Assembly: GCA_001592145.1 (NCBI GenBank)
Contig: BCWJ01000019.1
Span: 1-64,000, forward strand
Reading direction: 5' to 3'
Length of the DNA stretch: 64,000 bases
DNA from: Xylanimicrobium pachnodae JCM 13526 = NBRC 107786
GTDB lineage: Bacteria; Actinomycetota; Actinomycetes; Actinomycetales; Cellulomonadaceae
In this document: piece after piece, positions 1 through 15,703 of the stretch
Position numbering within the stretch: the stretch's first letter is position 1
Layout: each line of letters starts with the position of its first letter
Made by a program: the position numbers and the translations under genes
Notes under the pieces: generated by a model
The model's database searches: none
What the model saw: only the letters and a program-made list of their open reading frames with translations
Told to the model about the DNA's origin: nothing

Positions 1-34
1 GGCTCGGAACCGCAGAATCCTGCGGTTCCGAGCC
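1..34. terminator. Perfect hairpin, likely intrinsic terminator
   Basis: Two 15-base arms (1-15 and 20-34) are exact reverse complements around a 4-base loop. It lies 40 bases past the nrdF stop, so it can end the nrd transcript and possibly a gene arriving from the left. There is no clear T run, which is common for actinobacterial terminators. Confidence 0.6.
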
Positions 35-73
35 CCTGATCAGCCGCTTCGAGCGACTGGCCAGGCGGAGAGC

Positions 74-1063
<990 letters not shown>

Positions 1064-1082
1064 TTAGTGTGACAAAGAATGG

Positions 1083-3233
1083 TCAGAGCATGCAGGAGAC
1101 GCAGTCCTCGACGGACGTCCCCTCCAGCGCGAGCTGCCGCAGCCGGATGTAGTACAGCGTCTTGATGCCCTTGCGCCACGCGTAGATCTGGGCCTTGTTG
1201 ACGTCGCGCGTGGTGACCGTGTCCTTGAAGAACAGCGTCAGCGACAGCCCCTGGTCCACATGCTGAGTCGCGGCGGCGTAGGTGTCGATGATCTTCTCGT
1301 AGCCGATCTCGTACGCGTCCTGGTAGTACTCCAGGTTGTCGTTGGTCATGAAAGGCGCCGGGTAGTAGACGCGCCCCAGCTTGCCCTCCTTGCGGATCTC
1401 CACCTTCGAGACGATCGGGTGGATCGACGACGTCGAGTTGTTGATGTAGCTGATCGACCCGGTGGGTGGCACGGCCTGCAGGTTCTGGTTGTAGATGCCG
1501 TGCTCCATGACCGACGCCTTGAGCGCACGCCAGTCGTCGCGCGTGGGAATGGCGACCCCGGCCTGCGCGAACAGCTCGGCGACCCGCGCGGTGGCCGGCG
1601 CCCAGTCCTGCTCGGTGTACTTGTCGAAGTACTCCCCGCTCGCGTACTTCGAGTCCTCGAACCCGGCGAACGCCGTGCCGCGCTCGATGGCCAGGCGGTT
1701 CGACGCGGCGATCGCATGATAGGCGACCGTGTAGAAGTAGATGTTCGTGAAGTCGAGGCCTTCCTCAGACCCATAGAACACACGCTCGCGGGCCAGGTAG
1801 CCGTGCAGGTTCATCTGCCCCAGCCCGATGGCGTGCCCCAGGTCGTTGGCCCTTTTCACCGAGGGCACCGACTCGATGCTCGTCTGGTCGCTGACCGCCG
1901 TCAGCGCACGGATGGCGGTGTCGATGGTCCGGGCGAAGTCGGGCGAGTCCATCGTCTTGGCGATGTTGAGCGAGCCGAGGTTGCAGGAGATGTCCCGGCC
2001 CACGTGCGCGTACGAGAGATCCTCGTTGAACGTCGACGGCGTCGCCACCTGCAGGATCTCCGAGCACAGGTTCGAGTGCGTGATGCGGCCCTTGATCGGG
2101 TTCGCGCGGTTCACCGTGTCCTCGAACATGATGTAGGGGTAGCCCGACTCGAACTGGATCTCCGCGAGCGTCTGGAAGAAGTCGCGCGCGCTGATCGTCG
2201 TCTTGCGGATGCGATCGTCGGCGACGAGCTCGTCGTACTTCTCCGAGATCGGCACGTCCGCGAACGGCACCCCGAGAACCCGCTCCACGTCGTACGGCGA
2301 GAACAGGTGCATGGGCTTGTTCTGCTTGGCGAGCTCGAACGTGATGTCCGGGATGACGACGCCGAGCGAGAGCGTCTTGATACGGATCTTCTCGTCCGCG
2401 TTCTCCCGCTTGGTGTCCAGGAACCGCATGATGTCGGGGTGGTGTGCGTGCAGGTACACCGCGCCCGCGCCCTGCCGCGCACCGAGCTGGTTGGCGTAGC
2501 TGAACGAGTCCTCCAGCAGCTTCATCACGGGGATGACGCCCGAGGACTGGTTCTGGATGTGCTTGATCGGGGCGCCGTGCTCCCGGATGTTGCTCAGCAG
2601 CAGCGCCACGCCCCCGCCGCGCTTGGACAGCTGGAGCGCGGAGTTGATGCCGCGCGCGATCGACTCCATGTTGTCCTCGATGCGCAGCAGGAAGCAGCTC
2701 ACGGGCTCGCCACGCTGCGCCTTGCCGATGTTGAGGAACGTCGGCGTCGCCGGCTGAAAGCGGCCGGAGATCGTCTCCTCGACGATCTGCCGGGCGAGCT
2801 CCTCATCGCCGTCGGCCAGACCCAGTGCCACCATCGCGACGCGGTCCTCGAAGCGCTCCAGGTACTTCTTCCCGTCGAACGTCTTGAGCGTGTACGACGT
2901 GTAGTACTTGAACGCACCCAGGAACGTCTCGAAGCGGAAGCCCTTCGAGTACGCGAGCTGGTAGAGCTCCTTGATGAACTCCGGGGAGTACTTCTCCAGC
3001 GTGGCGGCCTCGTAGTACTTGTTCTCCACCAGGTAGGCGAGCTTCGCCTCCAGCGTCTCGAACTGGACCGTGTTCGGGTTGACGTGCTGGATGAAGTACT
3101 GGCGGGCCGCCTCGCGGTCCTTGTCGAACTGGATCTTCCCGTCCGCTCCGTACAGGTTCAGCATCGCGTTGAGCGCGTGGTAGTCGAGCTGCAGGTCCTG
3201 AACCGGAACCACGCTCACCGTGGGGTCACTCAC
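1083..3233 (-). CDS. nrdE: Class Ib ribonucleotide reductase, large (catalytic) subunit
   Basis: NrdE reduces NDPs to dNDPs using the radical supplied by NrdF and electrons from NrdH. Visible are the active-site segment HSNLCSEI, the second active-site region [12 protein letters not shown], the [12 protein letters not shown] loop and the C-terminal redox pair CVSCML that NrdH re-reduces. The protein closely follows actinobacterial NrdE over its whole length. I prefer the GTG at 3233 (716 residues) because it overlaps the nrdI stop as GTGA. A TTG at 3260 would add nine residues and neither start has a strong ribosome binding site. Confidence 0.95.
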   Translation of the reverse strand: MSDPTVSVVPVQDLQLDYHALNAMLNLYGADGKIQFDKDREAARQYFIQHVNPNTVQFETLEAKLAYLVENKYYEAATLEKYSPEFIKELYQLAYSKGFRFETFLGAFKYYTSYTLKTFDGKKYLERFEDRVAMVALGLADGDEELARQIVEETISGRFQPATPTFLNIGKAQRGEPVSCFLLRIEDNMESIARGINSALQLSKRGGGVALLLSNIREHGAPIKHIQNQSSGVIPVMKLLEDSFSYANQLGARQGAGAVYLHAHHPDIMRFLDTKRENADEKIRIKTLSLGVVIPDITFELAKQNKPMHLFSPYDVERVLGVPFADVPISEKYDELVADDRIRKTTISARDFFQTLAEIQFESGYPYIMFEDTVNRANPIKGRITHSNLCSEILQVATPSTFNEDLSYAHVGRDISCNLGSLNIAKTMDSPDFARTIDTAIRALTAVSDQTSIESVPSVKRANDLGHAIGLGQMNLHGYLARERVFYGSEEGLDFTNIYFYTVAYHAIAASNRLAIERGTAFAGFEDSKYASGEYFDKYTEQDWAPATARVAELFAQAGVAIPTRDDWRALKASVMEHGIYNQNLQAVPPTGSISYINNSTSSIHPIVSKVEIRKEGKLGRVYYPAPFMTNDNLEYYQDAYEIGYEKIIDTYAAATQHVDQGLSLTLFFKDTVTTRDVNKAQIYAWRKGIKTLYYIRLRQLALEGTSVEDCVSCML

Positions 3234-3661
3234 GCCGACTTCAGTGGTTGTCGTTGCCAAAATCGTCCCAATCCGTCACGGACGCGCCGCACGTCGTCAG
3301 GCGTCCCGAAGAGTTCGAAGGCGTACAGGTACGGGACCCGGCACTTCGCGCTGATGATGTCTCCGGCGATGCAGTAGGCCGCGCCGAAGTTGGTGTTGCC
3401 CGCAGCAACGACGCCGCGGATCAACGATCGGTTGTGCTCGTCGCCCAGGAACTTACGCACCTGAGGTGGCACGGCCCCGCCCTGGTGGCCCCCACCATAG
3501 GTGGGAGTCACCAGCACGTACGGCTCGTCCACGGTCAGGAACGGGTCGTTCCGGCGAAGGGGTATGCGGTGATCCGCGATGCCGAGTTCGCCGAGCCGGA
3601 GCTTGCCGACGAACCGGTGAGTGTTCTCAGAGACGGACGAGAAGTAGACGAGAGAGCCCAT
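3230..3661 (-). CDS. nrdI: NrdI flavodoxin-like ribonucleotide reductase activating protein
   Basis: NrdI is a small flavoprotein that delivers oxidant to NrdF to assemble its Mn(III)2-tyrosyl cofactor. The ATG at 3661 gives 143 residues beginning [18 protein letters not shown], the usual FMN phosphate-binding start. Further flavin-contact motifs are LVTPTYGGG and [12 protein letters not shown]. It sits between nrdH and nrdE and overlaps nrdE by four bases, which implies translational coupling. Confidence 0.94.
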   Translation of the reverse strand: MGSLVYFSSVSENTHRFVGKLRLGELGIADHRIPLRRNDPFLTVDEPYVLVTPTYGGGHQGGAVPPQVRKFLGDEHNRSLIRGVVAAGNTNFGAAYCIAGDIISAKCRVPYLYAFELFGTPDDVRRVRDGLGRFWQRQPLKSA

Positions 3662-3737
3662 GGCGTGTCCCCATCCGGCCGGCCCCGTGGCGGTGCCCCG
3701 ACAAGCCGGGCTCAGCGGGTCACCGTACGCGGCGCCG

Positions 3738-3977
3738 TCAGGCGGTCGCGCCCTGGCGTGCGAGCGCCCGGATCTGGTCCGGCCGGAACCCCGACCAGTG
3801 GGATTCCCCGGCCACCACCACGGGCGCCTGGAGGTAACCGAGACCACGCACCATCTCCAGCGCCTCGGCATCCTGCGTGATGTCCACGACGCTGTACTCG
3901 ATGCCCAGCTTGCCGAGGGCACGGTAGGTCGCGTCGCACTGCACGCAGGCCGGCTTGCTGTAGACCGTGATGCTCAT
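3738..3977 (-). CDS. nrdH: NrdH glutaredoxin-like redoxin
   Basis: NrdH is the thioredoxin-fold electron donor to class Ib ribonucleotide reductase. The 79-residue protein carries the redox motif CVQC at residues 12-15, as in other actinobacterial NrdH. It also has the cis-proline segment LQAPVVV and the WSGFRPDQI tail typical of the family. It is the first gene of nrdHIEF, and the 367 bases in front of it carry the candidate NrdR boxes. Confidence 0.95.
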   Translation of the reverse strand: MSITVYSKPACVQCDATYRALGKLGIEYSVVDITQDAEALEMVRGLGYLQAPVVVAGESHWSGFRPDQIRALARQGATA

Positions 3978-4091
3978 GGTTCGTCTCCCTGTCCCTCGCG
4001 GCGTCGGTGACGTGCGGGGAACCCGCAGGTGACAGCCGTGAAGTTACGTTGATGTTGTTCGATCGGGGCCATGGTGCGCCGCCGAGTCAAA

Positions 4092-4138
4092 ACACTACAC
4101 CTTGTGCCCGGGGCGCGCCCGGTTACGAGATGTTGTGG
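4092..4138 (-). promoter_or_regulatory. Two candidate NrdR boxes upstream of nrdH
   Basis: The gap 3978-4344 holds no gene. Two 16-base elements resemble NrdR boxes: ACACTACACCTTGTGC at 4092-4107, and 4123-4138, which on the minus strand reads CCACAACATCTCGTAA. Their starts are exactly 31 bases apart, about three helical turns, the usual spacing of paired NrdR sites. NrdR represses ribonucleotide reductase genes when dATP is plentiful. The assignment rests on spacing and similarity to the known box; the second box is degenerate in one half. Confidence 0.6.
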
Positions 4139-4344
4139 TTGGGCCGGGGGCTGTGACCATGCCCACGATCCTGCCACCCGCCACCGACACGGGCGGGATC
4201 TCGCCGCGAAGCCGCGCACGGGCCGGGCCACGAGGCCGTTTCGGAACCGGCCGCCACCCACCGTCGCGTGAGCCTACCCGGTGTCACGAGGCTCCGAGTG
4301 AACCCGATCTCTTCCTTGCGGTCGGGGCCCCGCCCCGCAATATC

Positions 4345-5556
4345 TCAGTCGACGTCGGTGCCGCCACGCAGCACGCGCACCGGCCGCAGCGACGCGTCCG
4401 CGACCACCACGTCGGCACGCCGGCCCGCCACCAGGCCACCGACGTCGGCCAGGCCCAACGCCCGGGCCGGCACCCAGGACGCCGCCCGCACCGCGTCCGC
4501 GAGCGGCACACCCGCCGCGACCGTCGTCCGGACGACGTCGAGGAGGCGGGACGTCCCGCCGGCGATCGAACCGCCGTCCGTGAGGCGCGCGACGCCACCC
4601 GCCACGGTCACCGCCATCGGGCCCAGCACGTAGTCGCCATCAGGCATGCCCGCAGCCGCCATCGCGTCCGTGACCAGGGCGACCCGGTCGACACCCACCA
4701 TCTCGACCACCGAACGGATCGTCGCCGGGACCAGGTGGACGCCGTCGGCGACGAGCTCGACCACCAGGTCGCCGCGCGCGGCGGCCGCCAGGCAGGCCGC
4801 GACCGGGCCGGGCTCCCGGTGGTGCAGCGGCGGCATGCCGTTGAACAGGTGGGTCGCGGTCATCTCCAGCCCACGCTCGCGCAGGGCCGGGACCACCTGG
4901 GCGATGAGCGCCTCTGCCTGCTCGGTCGTGCCCGACGTGTGCCCCAGCGACGGGACGGCACCCGCGGCGATCAGCGCCTCGGCAGCGCCGCCCGGCCCGG
5001 CGACCCCAGGGATCTCCGGCGCCACCGTCATCGAGCGCAGGTGCCCCCCGGACGCCGCGACGAGATCGCGCACCAGCGCCGCGTCCCCGGCGACCAGGTG
5101 CTCCGGGCTCTGCGCCCCGCGGCGCTCGTAGGACAGGAAGGGGCCCTCGGCGTGGATGCCGGCGATCTCCCCGGCCTCCGCGAGGGAGCCCAGCAGCTCG
5201 GCCCGCGCCACGAGGGTGTCATGACCCGCGGTCACCAGCGACGCGAGCATCGTCGTCGTGCCCTGGTGCAGGTGCTCTCGGACCGCGGTGCGGACCTGGT
5301 CCGCCGTGGTCGCGTCCGGGAAGCTCGCACCGCCGCCACCGTGGTTGTGAACGTCGACCAGTCCGGGGAGCAGCACCGTGCCCGGGGCCGCGTCCGGAGC
5401 CGCGAGCGGCGCTCCGGCCGCGGGCCCGGCGAACGTGATGCGGTCGCCCTCCAGGACGAGCACGCCGTCCTCGACGACGGCGTCAGGCAGTACGAGGCGG
5501 CCACGAAGAACGGTGGGGGCAGCGGGGTTCGACGTCATGGTGCCATCTTGGTCCAT
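4345..5556 (-). CDS. nagA: N-acetylglucosamine-6-phosphate deacetylase
   Basis: NagA removes acetate from GlcNAc-6-phosphate, feeding amino-sugar catabolism and cell-wall recycling. The amidohydrolase fold is clear: metal motif DVHNHGGGG, the acidic metal ligand in GIHAEGPFL, GHTSG, THLFNGMPPLHHREPG, the substrate-contact VADGVHL, and the catalytic aspartate in LVTDAMAAAG. Length 403 residues is normal. A second ATG six codons in (5538) is an equal start candidate because neither has a clear ribosome binding site. No nagB or sugar transporter is adjacent. Confidence 0.92.
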   Translation of the reverse strand: MDQDGTMTSNPAAPTVLRGRLVLPDAVVEDGVLVLEGDRITFAGPAAGAPLAAPDAAPGTVLLPGLVDVHNHGGGGASFPDATTADQVRTAVREHLHQGTTTMLASLVTAGHDTLVARAELLGSLAEAGEIAGIHAEGPFLSYERRGAQSPEHLVAGDAALVRDLVAASGGHLRSMTVAPEIPGVAGPGGAAEALIAAGAVPSLGHTSGTTEQAEALIAQVVPALRERGLEMTATHLFNGMPPLHHREPGPVAACLAAAARGDLVVELVADGVHLVPATIRSVVEMVGVDRVALVTDAMAAAGMPDGDYVLGPMAVTVAGGVARLTDGGSIAGGTSRLLDVVRTTVAAGVPLADAVRAASWVPARALGLADVGGLVAGRRADVVVADASLRPVRVLRGGTDVD

Positions 5557-5625
5557 GCGCGGGGACGAGGTGGGCCGAGGTCGCGGTGCGCGCGGTCTGG
5601 ACAGGATCGACCACCGGGCGCACCG

Positions 5626-6321
5626 TCAGAAGAGGCGGGACTCCGGGTCGTCCGCGCCGCGCAGGGCGTCGTAGTCCAGCACCAGGCAGCCGATACCGCG
5701 GTCGGTGGCCAGCACCCGCGCCTGCGGCTTGATCTCCTGTGCCGCGAACACACCCCGCACGGGCGCCAGCAGCGGATCCCTGTTCAGCAGGTCGAGGTAC
5801 CGGGTGAGCTGTTCGACACCGTCGATGTCGCCGCGCCGCTTGATCTCGACCGCCACGTGCCCGCCCTCCGGGGCACGAGCGAGGATGTCCACCGGGCCGA
5901 TGGCGGTCATGTACTCGCGGCGCACCAGCGAGTGCCCCACGCCCAGCAGGGCGATCTGCGCTGCCAGCAGCTCCTGGAGGTGAGCCTCCACGCCGTCCTT
6001 GACCAGGCCGGGATCCACGCCGAGGTCGTGGGCCGAGTCGTGGACGACCTCGTGCAGCTCGATCTCGAGCCGGTCGTCGGACTTCGCGTGCTGCACGGTC
6101 CACACCTCGGTGACACCGCGCGCCGCCGCCTCCTCGTCGGGAGCCGACGTCTTCAGCTTGCAGGGCGGGCTCATCCAGTTGAGGGGCTTGTACGAACCAC
6201 CGTCGGAGTGCAGCAGCACACTGCCGTCCGCCTTGACCACCACCAGCCTCGTCGCGAGTGGCAGATGGGCGTTCAGGCGCCCGGTGTACCGGGCAGAGCA
6301 GGCGGCGACGACAAGACGCAA
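5626..6321 (-). CDS. nucS: NucS/EndoMS mismatch-specific endonuclease
   Basis: NucS cuts both strands at certain mismatches and replaces MutS/MutL repair in most Actinobacteria. The protein opens with [15 protein letters not shown], typical of actinobacterial NucS. It has the N-terminal DNA-binding half (about 1-115) and the C-terminal RecB-like nuclease with [10 protein letters not shown] and the catalytic segment [12 protein letters not shown] (D, E, K). The 231-residue length fits. It lies 23 bases downstream of the DUF2550 gene, a neighbour of the atp operon as in other Actinobacteria. A C-terminal beta-clamp-binding tail is usual; here the protein ends PESRLF. Confidence 0.93.
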   Translation of the reverse strand: MRLVVAACSARYTGRLNAHLPLATRLVVVKADGSVLLHSDGGSYKPLNWMSPPCKLKTSAPDEEAAARGVTEVWTVQHAKSDDRLEIELHEVVHDSAHDLGVDPGLVKDGVEAHLQELLAAQIALLGVGHSLVRREYMTAIGPVDILARAPEGGHVAVEIKRRGDIDGVEQLTRYLDLLNRDPLLAPVRGVFAAQEIKPQARVLATDRGIGCLVLDYDALRGADDPESRLF

Positions 6322-6344
6322 GGGTTCTACTTCCTGGTGGGCTG

Positions 6345-6764
6345 CTAGAGCACGAGGTCACGCCGCCCGGGCGGCGCGGCCTCGAGCCACGAGGCCAGCC
6401 CAGCGTACGCGGCCACCGACATCACCAGCTCGAAATCGACGTCGTCGTATCGGCACGTGACCAGGTATTGATCGGGCTGGCCCGGCTGGTCGAGCGGCGC
6501 GCGGCCCGTCACCGCCAGCCGCCCACGCAGCCAGGTGCGGGCCGGTCGCACGGACAGCGACCAGCACCGGTACCACTCGATGCGGCCGACGGCGTAGAGC
6601 GCGACCCCGGGAGTGAACGCGCCGGGCGGGGTCGCCGCGGAGCGGGCGTGACAGGAGAACGAGCCGACGCGCCGCGACAGCGTGTGCAGCCGCGACGCGC
6701 CCGCCGCCAGCACCAGGGTCACGATCCCGAGGATCACGGCCATGACGATGAGGGCGGCGGGCAC
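6345..6764 (-). CDS. DUF2550 family membrane protein
   Basis: A 139-residue protein with one N-terminal membrane helix (about 2-20) followed by a cytoplasmic domain with [15 protein letters not shown] and [11 protein letters not shown]. It matches the DUF2550 family, regularly encoded just after atpC in Actinobacteria (position of Rv1312 in M. tuberculosis). The function is unknown. It starts six bases after the atpC stop and is probably the last gene of the atp transcript, or co-transcribed with nucS. Confidence 0.85.
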   Translation of the reverse strand: MPAALIVMAVILGIVTLVLAAGASRLHTLSRRVGSFSCHARSAATPPGAFTPGVALYAVGRIEWYRCWSLSVRPARTWLRGRLAVTGRAPLDQPGQPDQYLVTCRYDDVDFELVMSVAAYAGLASWLEAAPPGRRDLVL

Positions 6765-6770
6765 GTGACG

Positions 6771-7045
6771 TCAGCCTTCTACGCCAGTGCCGAGCGTGAT
6801 CTCGTCGGCGACGACGGTGACCAGGTTGTCGTCCACCGAGACGAAGCCGCCGGTCACCTGGACCTCGAACGGCTCCGCGTCGTCGGCGGTCACCCGGACC
6901 GTTCCTGGCCGCAGGACGGCCAGGATCGGCGTGTGACCCGTCAGGATGCCGATCTGCCCGTCGACGGACGGCACGCTCACGGCGCGCGCGATCCCCGACC
7001 AGACCTTGCGATCGGTCGAGACGAGGTCGACGTTCAGCCCGGCCA

Positions 7046-7046
<1 letters not shown>
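6771..7046 (-). CDS. atpC: ATP synthase F1 epsilon subunit, short form
   Basis: Epsilon sits on the gamma stalk and couples F1 to the c-ring. The 91 residues cover only the N-terminal beta-sandwich (GQIGILTGHTPILAVLRPGTV, then GGFVSVDDNLVTVVAD). The C-terminal two-helix domain that inhibits ATP hydrolysis in many bacteria is absent; full-length forms are about 120-140 residues. The start overlaps the atpD stop. The shortening looks like a clean end of the gene and similar short forms are known in related actinobacteria. Confidence 0.93.
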
Positions 7047-8545
<1,499 letters not shown>

Positions 8546-8573
8546 TCAGTTCGGAGTTGGTCGTCTGGGGCGG

Positions 8574-9470
8574 TCACTTGGCCGCGGCTAGTGCATCGGC
8601 ACCCGAGACGATCTCGCTGATCTCCTGGGTGATGTCCGCCTGGCGGGCCTGGTTCGCCAGCCGGGTGTAGTTGCGGATGAGGTCCTCGGCGTTGTCCACC
8701 GCGGTGTGCATGGCCCGCTGACGGGACGCCAGCTCGGAGGCCGCGGCCTCCAGCAGGAAGCTGAAGATGCGGCTGCGCACGTACCGCGGCAGCAGTGCGT
8801 CGAGCACCACCTCCACCGAGGGTTCGAAGTCGTACAGCGGCTCGACCTCGTCGTGCTCGACGACGCCCTCGACCACCTCGAGCGGGAGCATCCGCACCAC
8901 GCGCGGGCGCTGCGTGACCATGTTGACGAACTGCGTGTAGACGACGTGCAGCTCGGCGACCCCGCCGTCCTCCGCGGCGGCGGAGTGCGCCGCCAGCAAG
9001 GCGTCCGCGATCTCGTTGGCCACCTCGGAGCTCGGGCTGTCCGAGCCGTAGGACCACTGCTCGGACAGCTCGCGGCCCCGGTAGCGGAAGTACGAGATCG
9101 CCCGACGCCCGGCCACGTACAGCTCGGGCTCCTTGCCCTCGCGTTCGAGCCGCTCCAGGAGACGCTCGGTCTCACGGATGATCGCCGCCGAGTACGAGCC
9201 GGCCATGCCGCGGTCGGAGGCGACGACGAGCACCGCCACCTTCGCGGTGTCGTGGCGGGGCTCGATCATCGGGTGGTCGACGTGCGCGTGCGTCGCCACC
9301 GCCGACACGGCCCGCGTGATGGCCTGCGCGAACGGCGTCGCCGCTGTCGCGCGGGTCCGAGCCCGCCCGATCCGCGACGCAGCGATGAGCTCCTGCGCGC
9401 GGAACATCTTCTTCAGCGACTGCGTCGACTTGATCCGCTGCCGGTAGACGCGCTGGGATCCGCCCGCCAT
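8574..9470 (-). CDS. atpG: ATP synthase F1 gamma subunit
   Basis: Central rotor shaft of F1. The N-terminal coiled coil (YRQRIKSTQSLKKMFRAQELIAASRI) and the C-terminal helix (RAMHTAVDNAEDLIRNYTR, ending with the ITQEISEIV contact) are both intact in 298 residues. It lies three bases after atpA. Confidence 0.96.
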   Translation of the reverse strand: MAGGSQRVYRQRIKSTQSLKKMFRAQELIAASRIGRARTRATAATPFAQAITRAVSAVATHAHVDHPMIEPRHDTAKVAVLVVASDRGMAGSYSAAIIRETERLLERLEREGKEPELYVAGRRAISYFRYRGRELSEQWSYGSDSPSSEVANEIADALLAAHSAAAEDGGVAELHVVYTQFVNMVTQRPRVVRMLPLEVVEGVVEHDEVEPLYDFEPSVEVVLDALLPRYVRSRIFSFLLEAAASELASRQRAMHTAVDNAEDLIRNYTRLANQARQADITQEISEIVSGADALAAAK

Positions 9471-9473
9471 CCG

Positions 9474-11105
<1,632 letters not shown>

Positions 11106-11180
11106 TGCTTGTCTCCTGTCGTGGCCACGGCGTCGGTGGCCTCACGTGTGTTGTACAGCGTCGCGGGTGGGCGGATGAAA

Positions 11181-11995
11181 TCAGCCGGCCAGCTGACGCC
11201 GGGCGTCGGCCAGTCGGGACAGGGTGGTGTTGTCGACGACGTCGGAGCCCACCTGGATCCGAAGTCCGCCGAGCACCGAGGGGTCGACGGTGACGTGCAG
11301 CTCCACGGTCTCTCCGTAGGCGCGGCCGAGCAGGGACGCCAGGCGCTCCTGCTGGGCCTGGCTCAGCTCGACGGCGCTGGTCACGGTGGCGACCAGCAGC
11401 GAGCGGCGCTCCGCGATGACCGTGCCGATGAGCAGGAGGGTGCGCACGAACCGGCGACCACGCGGTACGGCGGTGGCCCGCCGGGCGAGGACGACGGTGA
11501 TGGGGTCGGCCTTGCCCACGAGCAGCGCCTCGACCAGCGCGACGCGCTGCTCGACCTTGACGTCCGGGTTGGACAGCACCTGCCGTGCCTCCCGCTGGCC
11601 CTGCAGGGCCCGGGTGATCCGGAAGAGCTCGTCCTCGATCTTCTCCAGGGTCCCGCGCGCCTCGGCCGCCGTGAGCACGGCGCTCAGCGCGAGCTCCTCG
11701 ACGGCGTCGGTCAGATCGCGGTCGGCAGACCACCGGGACTCGGCGAGCGAGCCGACCAGCTCGACGACCCGGGGGTCGAACCCGCCGGACAGCACCTGGG
11801 CGGCCACGCCGGACTTCACGGTCGCGGGGAGCGACGGGTCGGCCAGGGTGCGCCGCAGCGCTGCCGAGGAGTCGAGGGCGTCGACGACGGCGAACAGCTC
11901 TTCGCCCAGGGCGAGCGACTGCTCCCCCGCGGCACGCAGCACCGGGTCGAAGCGCCTGCGCGCCGCGGCCAGCGATGCCCCGCTCGTTCCGCGCA

Positions 11996-11996
<1 letters not shown>
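11181..11996 (-). CDS. atpH: ATP synthase delta subunit
   Basis: Delta joins the b-subunit stator stalk to the top of F1. The 271 residues form the full actinobacterial delta: an N-terminal helical domain (about 1-180) and a C-terminal domain with ELSQAQQERLASLLGRAYG and the conserved VLGGLRIQVGSDVVD. It is not fused to a b-type domain, unlike mycobacterial AtpH. ATGA overlap with atpF indicates coupling. Confidence 0.94.
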
Positions 11997-13696
<1,700 letters not shown>

Positions 13697-13952
13697 CGCT
13701 GGCGTGAACAGGAGGACTCCCGGTTTTCGAAGGGACCGAAACCAACTACCCGTAGGTACGCCGTCGGACCAGGCCATCAAGGATTCGCCGCACAGCCTAC
13801 CGGATGAACTGGCGTGCTCTGCCGCGAGCGATGGCGTCAGATGTCCCTCGTTCCGCGGCTTGTGAAAAGCTCCACATACAGTTGCGCGCGGCAACCGGAG
13901 CGCCGGACGGGCACCGGGACGTGCCCTCGCCGACGCCGCCCGGGTGGTTGCG

Positions 13953-14462
13953 TCAGCGCTGCACGTACGGCACGCGCGAGCGCCCGACGGCCCGGTAGTC
14001 GAGCAGCGCGGACCCGATCGCACCCACCGCGACCACGCCGAACAGGACGTACGGGTTGAAGAACTCGTGGCTGCGGAGCACCGCGAGCACCGCGATGAGC
14101 ACGATCATCTTGACGATCCAGGCGCCCATGACGAACGCCGCCATCGCGGTGGGGCCCGAGCCGACGGTGCGCAGCATCGACACGATCGTCGTCGCGCAGA
14201 AGAACCCGGCGAGCAGCACGCCGATCACCGCTCCCCACAGGCCGGCGGTTCTGGCCACCGCGAGCCCGACGGCGACACCCACGATCGCGAGGCCGCCCAG
14301 CAGGACCACCGTGTCCCGCAGGGCGACGCGCAGCATGGCGCGCTCAGGAGCGTGCGCGTCGGCGGCCCCGGGTCGCGAGGTCACGGCCCCGCCGTCGCGA
14401 GGGCCGTCGGCCACGGGGTCACCGGACGAGCGGTCAGGGCTGGCAGGAGTGGGGTTCGTCAC
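13953..14462 (-). CDS. AtpI-like small membrane protein ahead of the atp operon
   Basis: The 169-residue protein has a disordered, charged N-terminal stretch of about 45 residues and then four hydrophobic helices (RVALRDTVVLLGGLAIVGV to NPYVLFGVVAVGAIGSALL). Its position directly before atpB matches AtpI, a proposed c-ring assembly factor or Mg/Ca channel, and similar proteins occupy this site in other Actinobacteria. I prefer GTG 14462 because GAGGA lies six bases upstream; an ATG at 14486 is in frame. Confidence 0.7.
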   Translation of the reverse strand: MTNPTPASPDRSSGDPVADGPRDGGAVTSRPGAADAHAPERAMLRVALRDTVVLLGGLAIVGVAVGLAVARTAGLWGAVIGVLLAGFFCATTIVSMLRTVGSGPTAMAAFVMGAWIVKMIVLIAVLAVLRSHEFFNPYVLFGVVAVGAIGSALLDYRAVGRSRVPYVQR

Positions 14463-14560
14463 AGGACGTCCTCGGGTCGGGGTCATGGGAGAAGAAGTGA
14501 CGAGACGCCTGGGTCGCGGGGCCTCGCGCACCCCGCCGACGGCGCCGCGTCCGGTGCCGC

Positions 14561-15703
14561 TCACGGCGGCGGGGGCACCACCGGGAAGCCGCTCGTGGCG
14601 ACGTCGTCGTCCAGGATGCGACCGCGCGTGCGCAACGGGCCGAGCGTGACCAGCAACGCGACCAACGCGGCGATCCCGGTACCCGTGAGCACGGGTCCCC
14701 AGCTCCACAGCACGAGCGCCGCACCCCCGAACGCGAACACGGCCGTCCACACGTAAAGGATCAGTACAGCGCGGCGATGGGAGTGCCCCAGCGCGAGCAT
14801 GCGGTGGTGCAGGTGCATCCGGTCCGGATGGAACGGGGACTTGCCGCTCGCGAGGCGGCGCACCACGGCCAGGGTCATGTCGAGCAGCGGGACGAGCAGG
14901 ACCGCGACGGGCAGCAGCAGCGGCACGATGGCCGGCACCTGGGCCTCGGAGGCGATCTCGGTGTTGATCTGCCCCGTCACCGAGATCGTCGCGCCCGCCA
15001 GCACCATGCCGAGCACCATCGACCCGGAGTCGCCCATGAAGATGTGCGACGGGAAGAAGTTGTGCGGCAGGAAGCCCAGACACGCCCCCACCAGCACCGC
15101 GACCATGAGCGAGGCGAGCGAGGAATAGTCCAGCGGTGTCGCCTGCTGGGTCAGGAAGTACGTGTACAGGAAGAACGCCGAGCCGCCGATGGCGATGACG
15201 CCGGCGGCGAGCCCGTCGAGCCCGTCCACGAAGTTCACGGCGTTCATCGTCGCGACCACCACGAAGATCGTGATCAGCAGGGACACCCGCGGCCCGGCGA
15301 TGGTGAACTGTCCCGGGATGGGCCAGCTCATCATCTGGACCCCCATGAACGCCATGAACCAGGCCGCGAGCACCTGTCCCGCGAGCTTGGTCATCCAGTC
15401 GAGGTCCCACACGTCGTCCGCCCAGCCGAGCAGGGCCACGATGACGGCCGCGCCGACGATGCCCCACACGTCCCGGGTGGCAAAGACGTCCTCAAGGAAC
15501 TTCATGTGCGAGGCCACGAGGACGGCGACCACGATGCCCGCCGTGATGGCCAGCCCGCCCAGCCGCGGGGTAGGCACGGTGTGTACGTCACGCGCCCGCA
15601 CGGCCGACACCGCTCGCGTGCGCCGTGCGACCCACCGCGCCGAGGGCGTGGCGAGGTAGGTGATCGCCGCGGCGACGAGCATCAGCAGGATGTAGACCCT
15701 CAC
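14561..15703 (-). CDS. wecA: Undecaprenyl/decaprenyl-phosphate GlcNAc-1-phosphate transferase (MraY/WecA family)
   Basis: Polytopic membrane enzyme that loads a sugar-1-phosphate from a UDP-sugar onto polyprenyl phosphate, starting cell-wall glycopolymer synthesis. Family landmarks are the metal-binding WADDVWDLDW, NAVNFVDGLDGLAAG, FMGDSGSMVLG and the HHRM histidine motif near residue 280. About eleven helices over 380 residues. Same location as Rfe/WecA upstream of atp in mycobacteria. The GTG start overlaps the tsaC stop by four bases. The exact donor sugar is inferred from the family. Confidence 0.88.
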   Translation of the reverse strand: MRVYILLMLVAAAITYLATPSARWVARRTRAVSAVRARDVHTVPTPRLGGLAITAGIVVAVLVASHMKFLEDVFATRDVWGIVGAAVIVALLGWADDVWDLDWMTKLAGQVLAAWFMAFMGVQMMSWPIPGQFTIAGPRVSLLITIFVVVATMNAVNFVDGLDGLAAGVIAIGGSAFFLYTYFLTQQATPLDYSSLASLMVAVLVGACLGFLPHNFFPSHIFMGDSGSMVLGMVLAGATISVTGQINTEIASEAQVPAIVPLLLPVAVLLVPLLDMTLAVVRRLASGKSPFHPDRMHLHHRMLALGHSHRRAVLILYVWTAVFAFGGAALVLWSWGPVLTGTGIAALVALLVTLGPLRTRGRILDDDVATSGFPVVPPPP

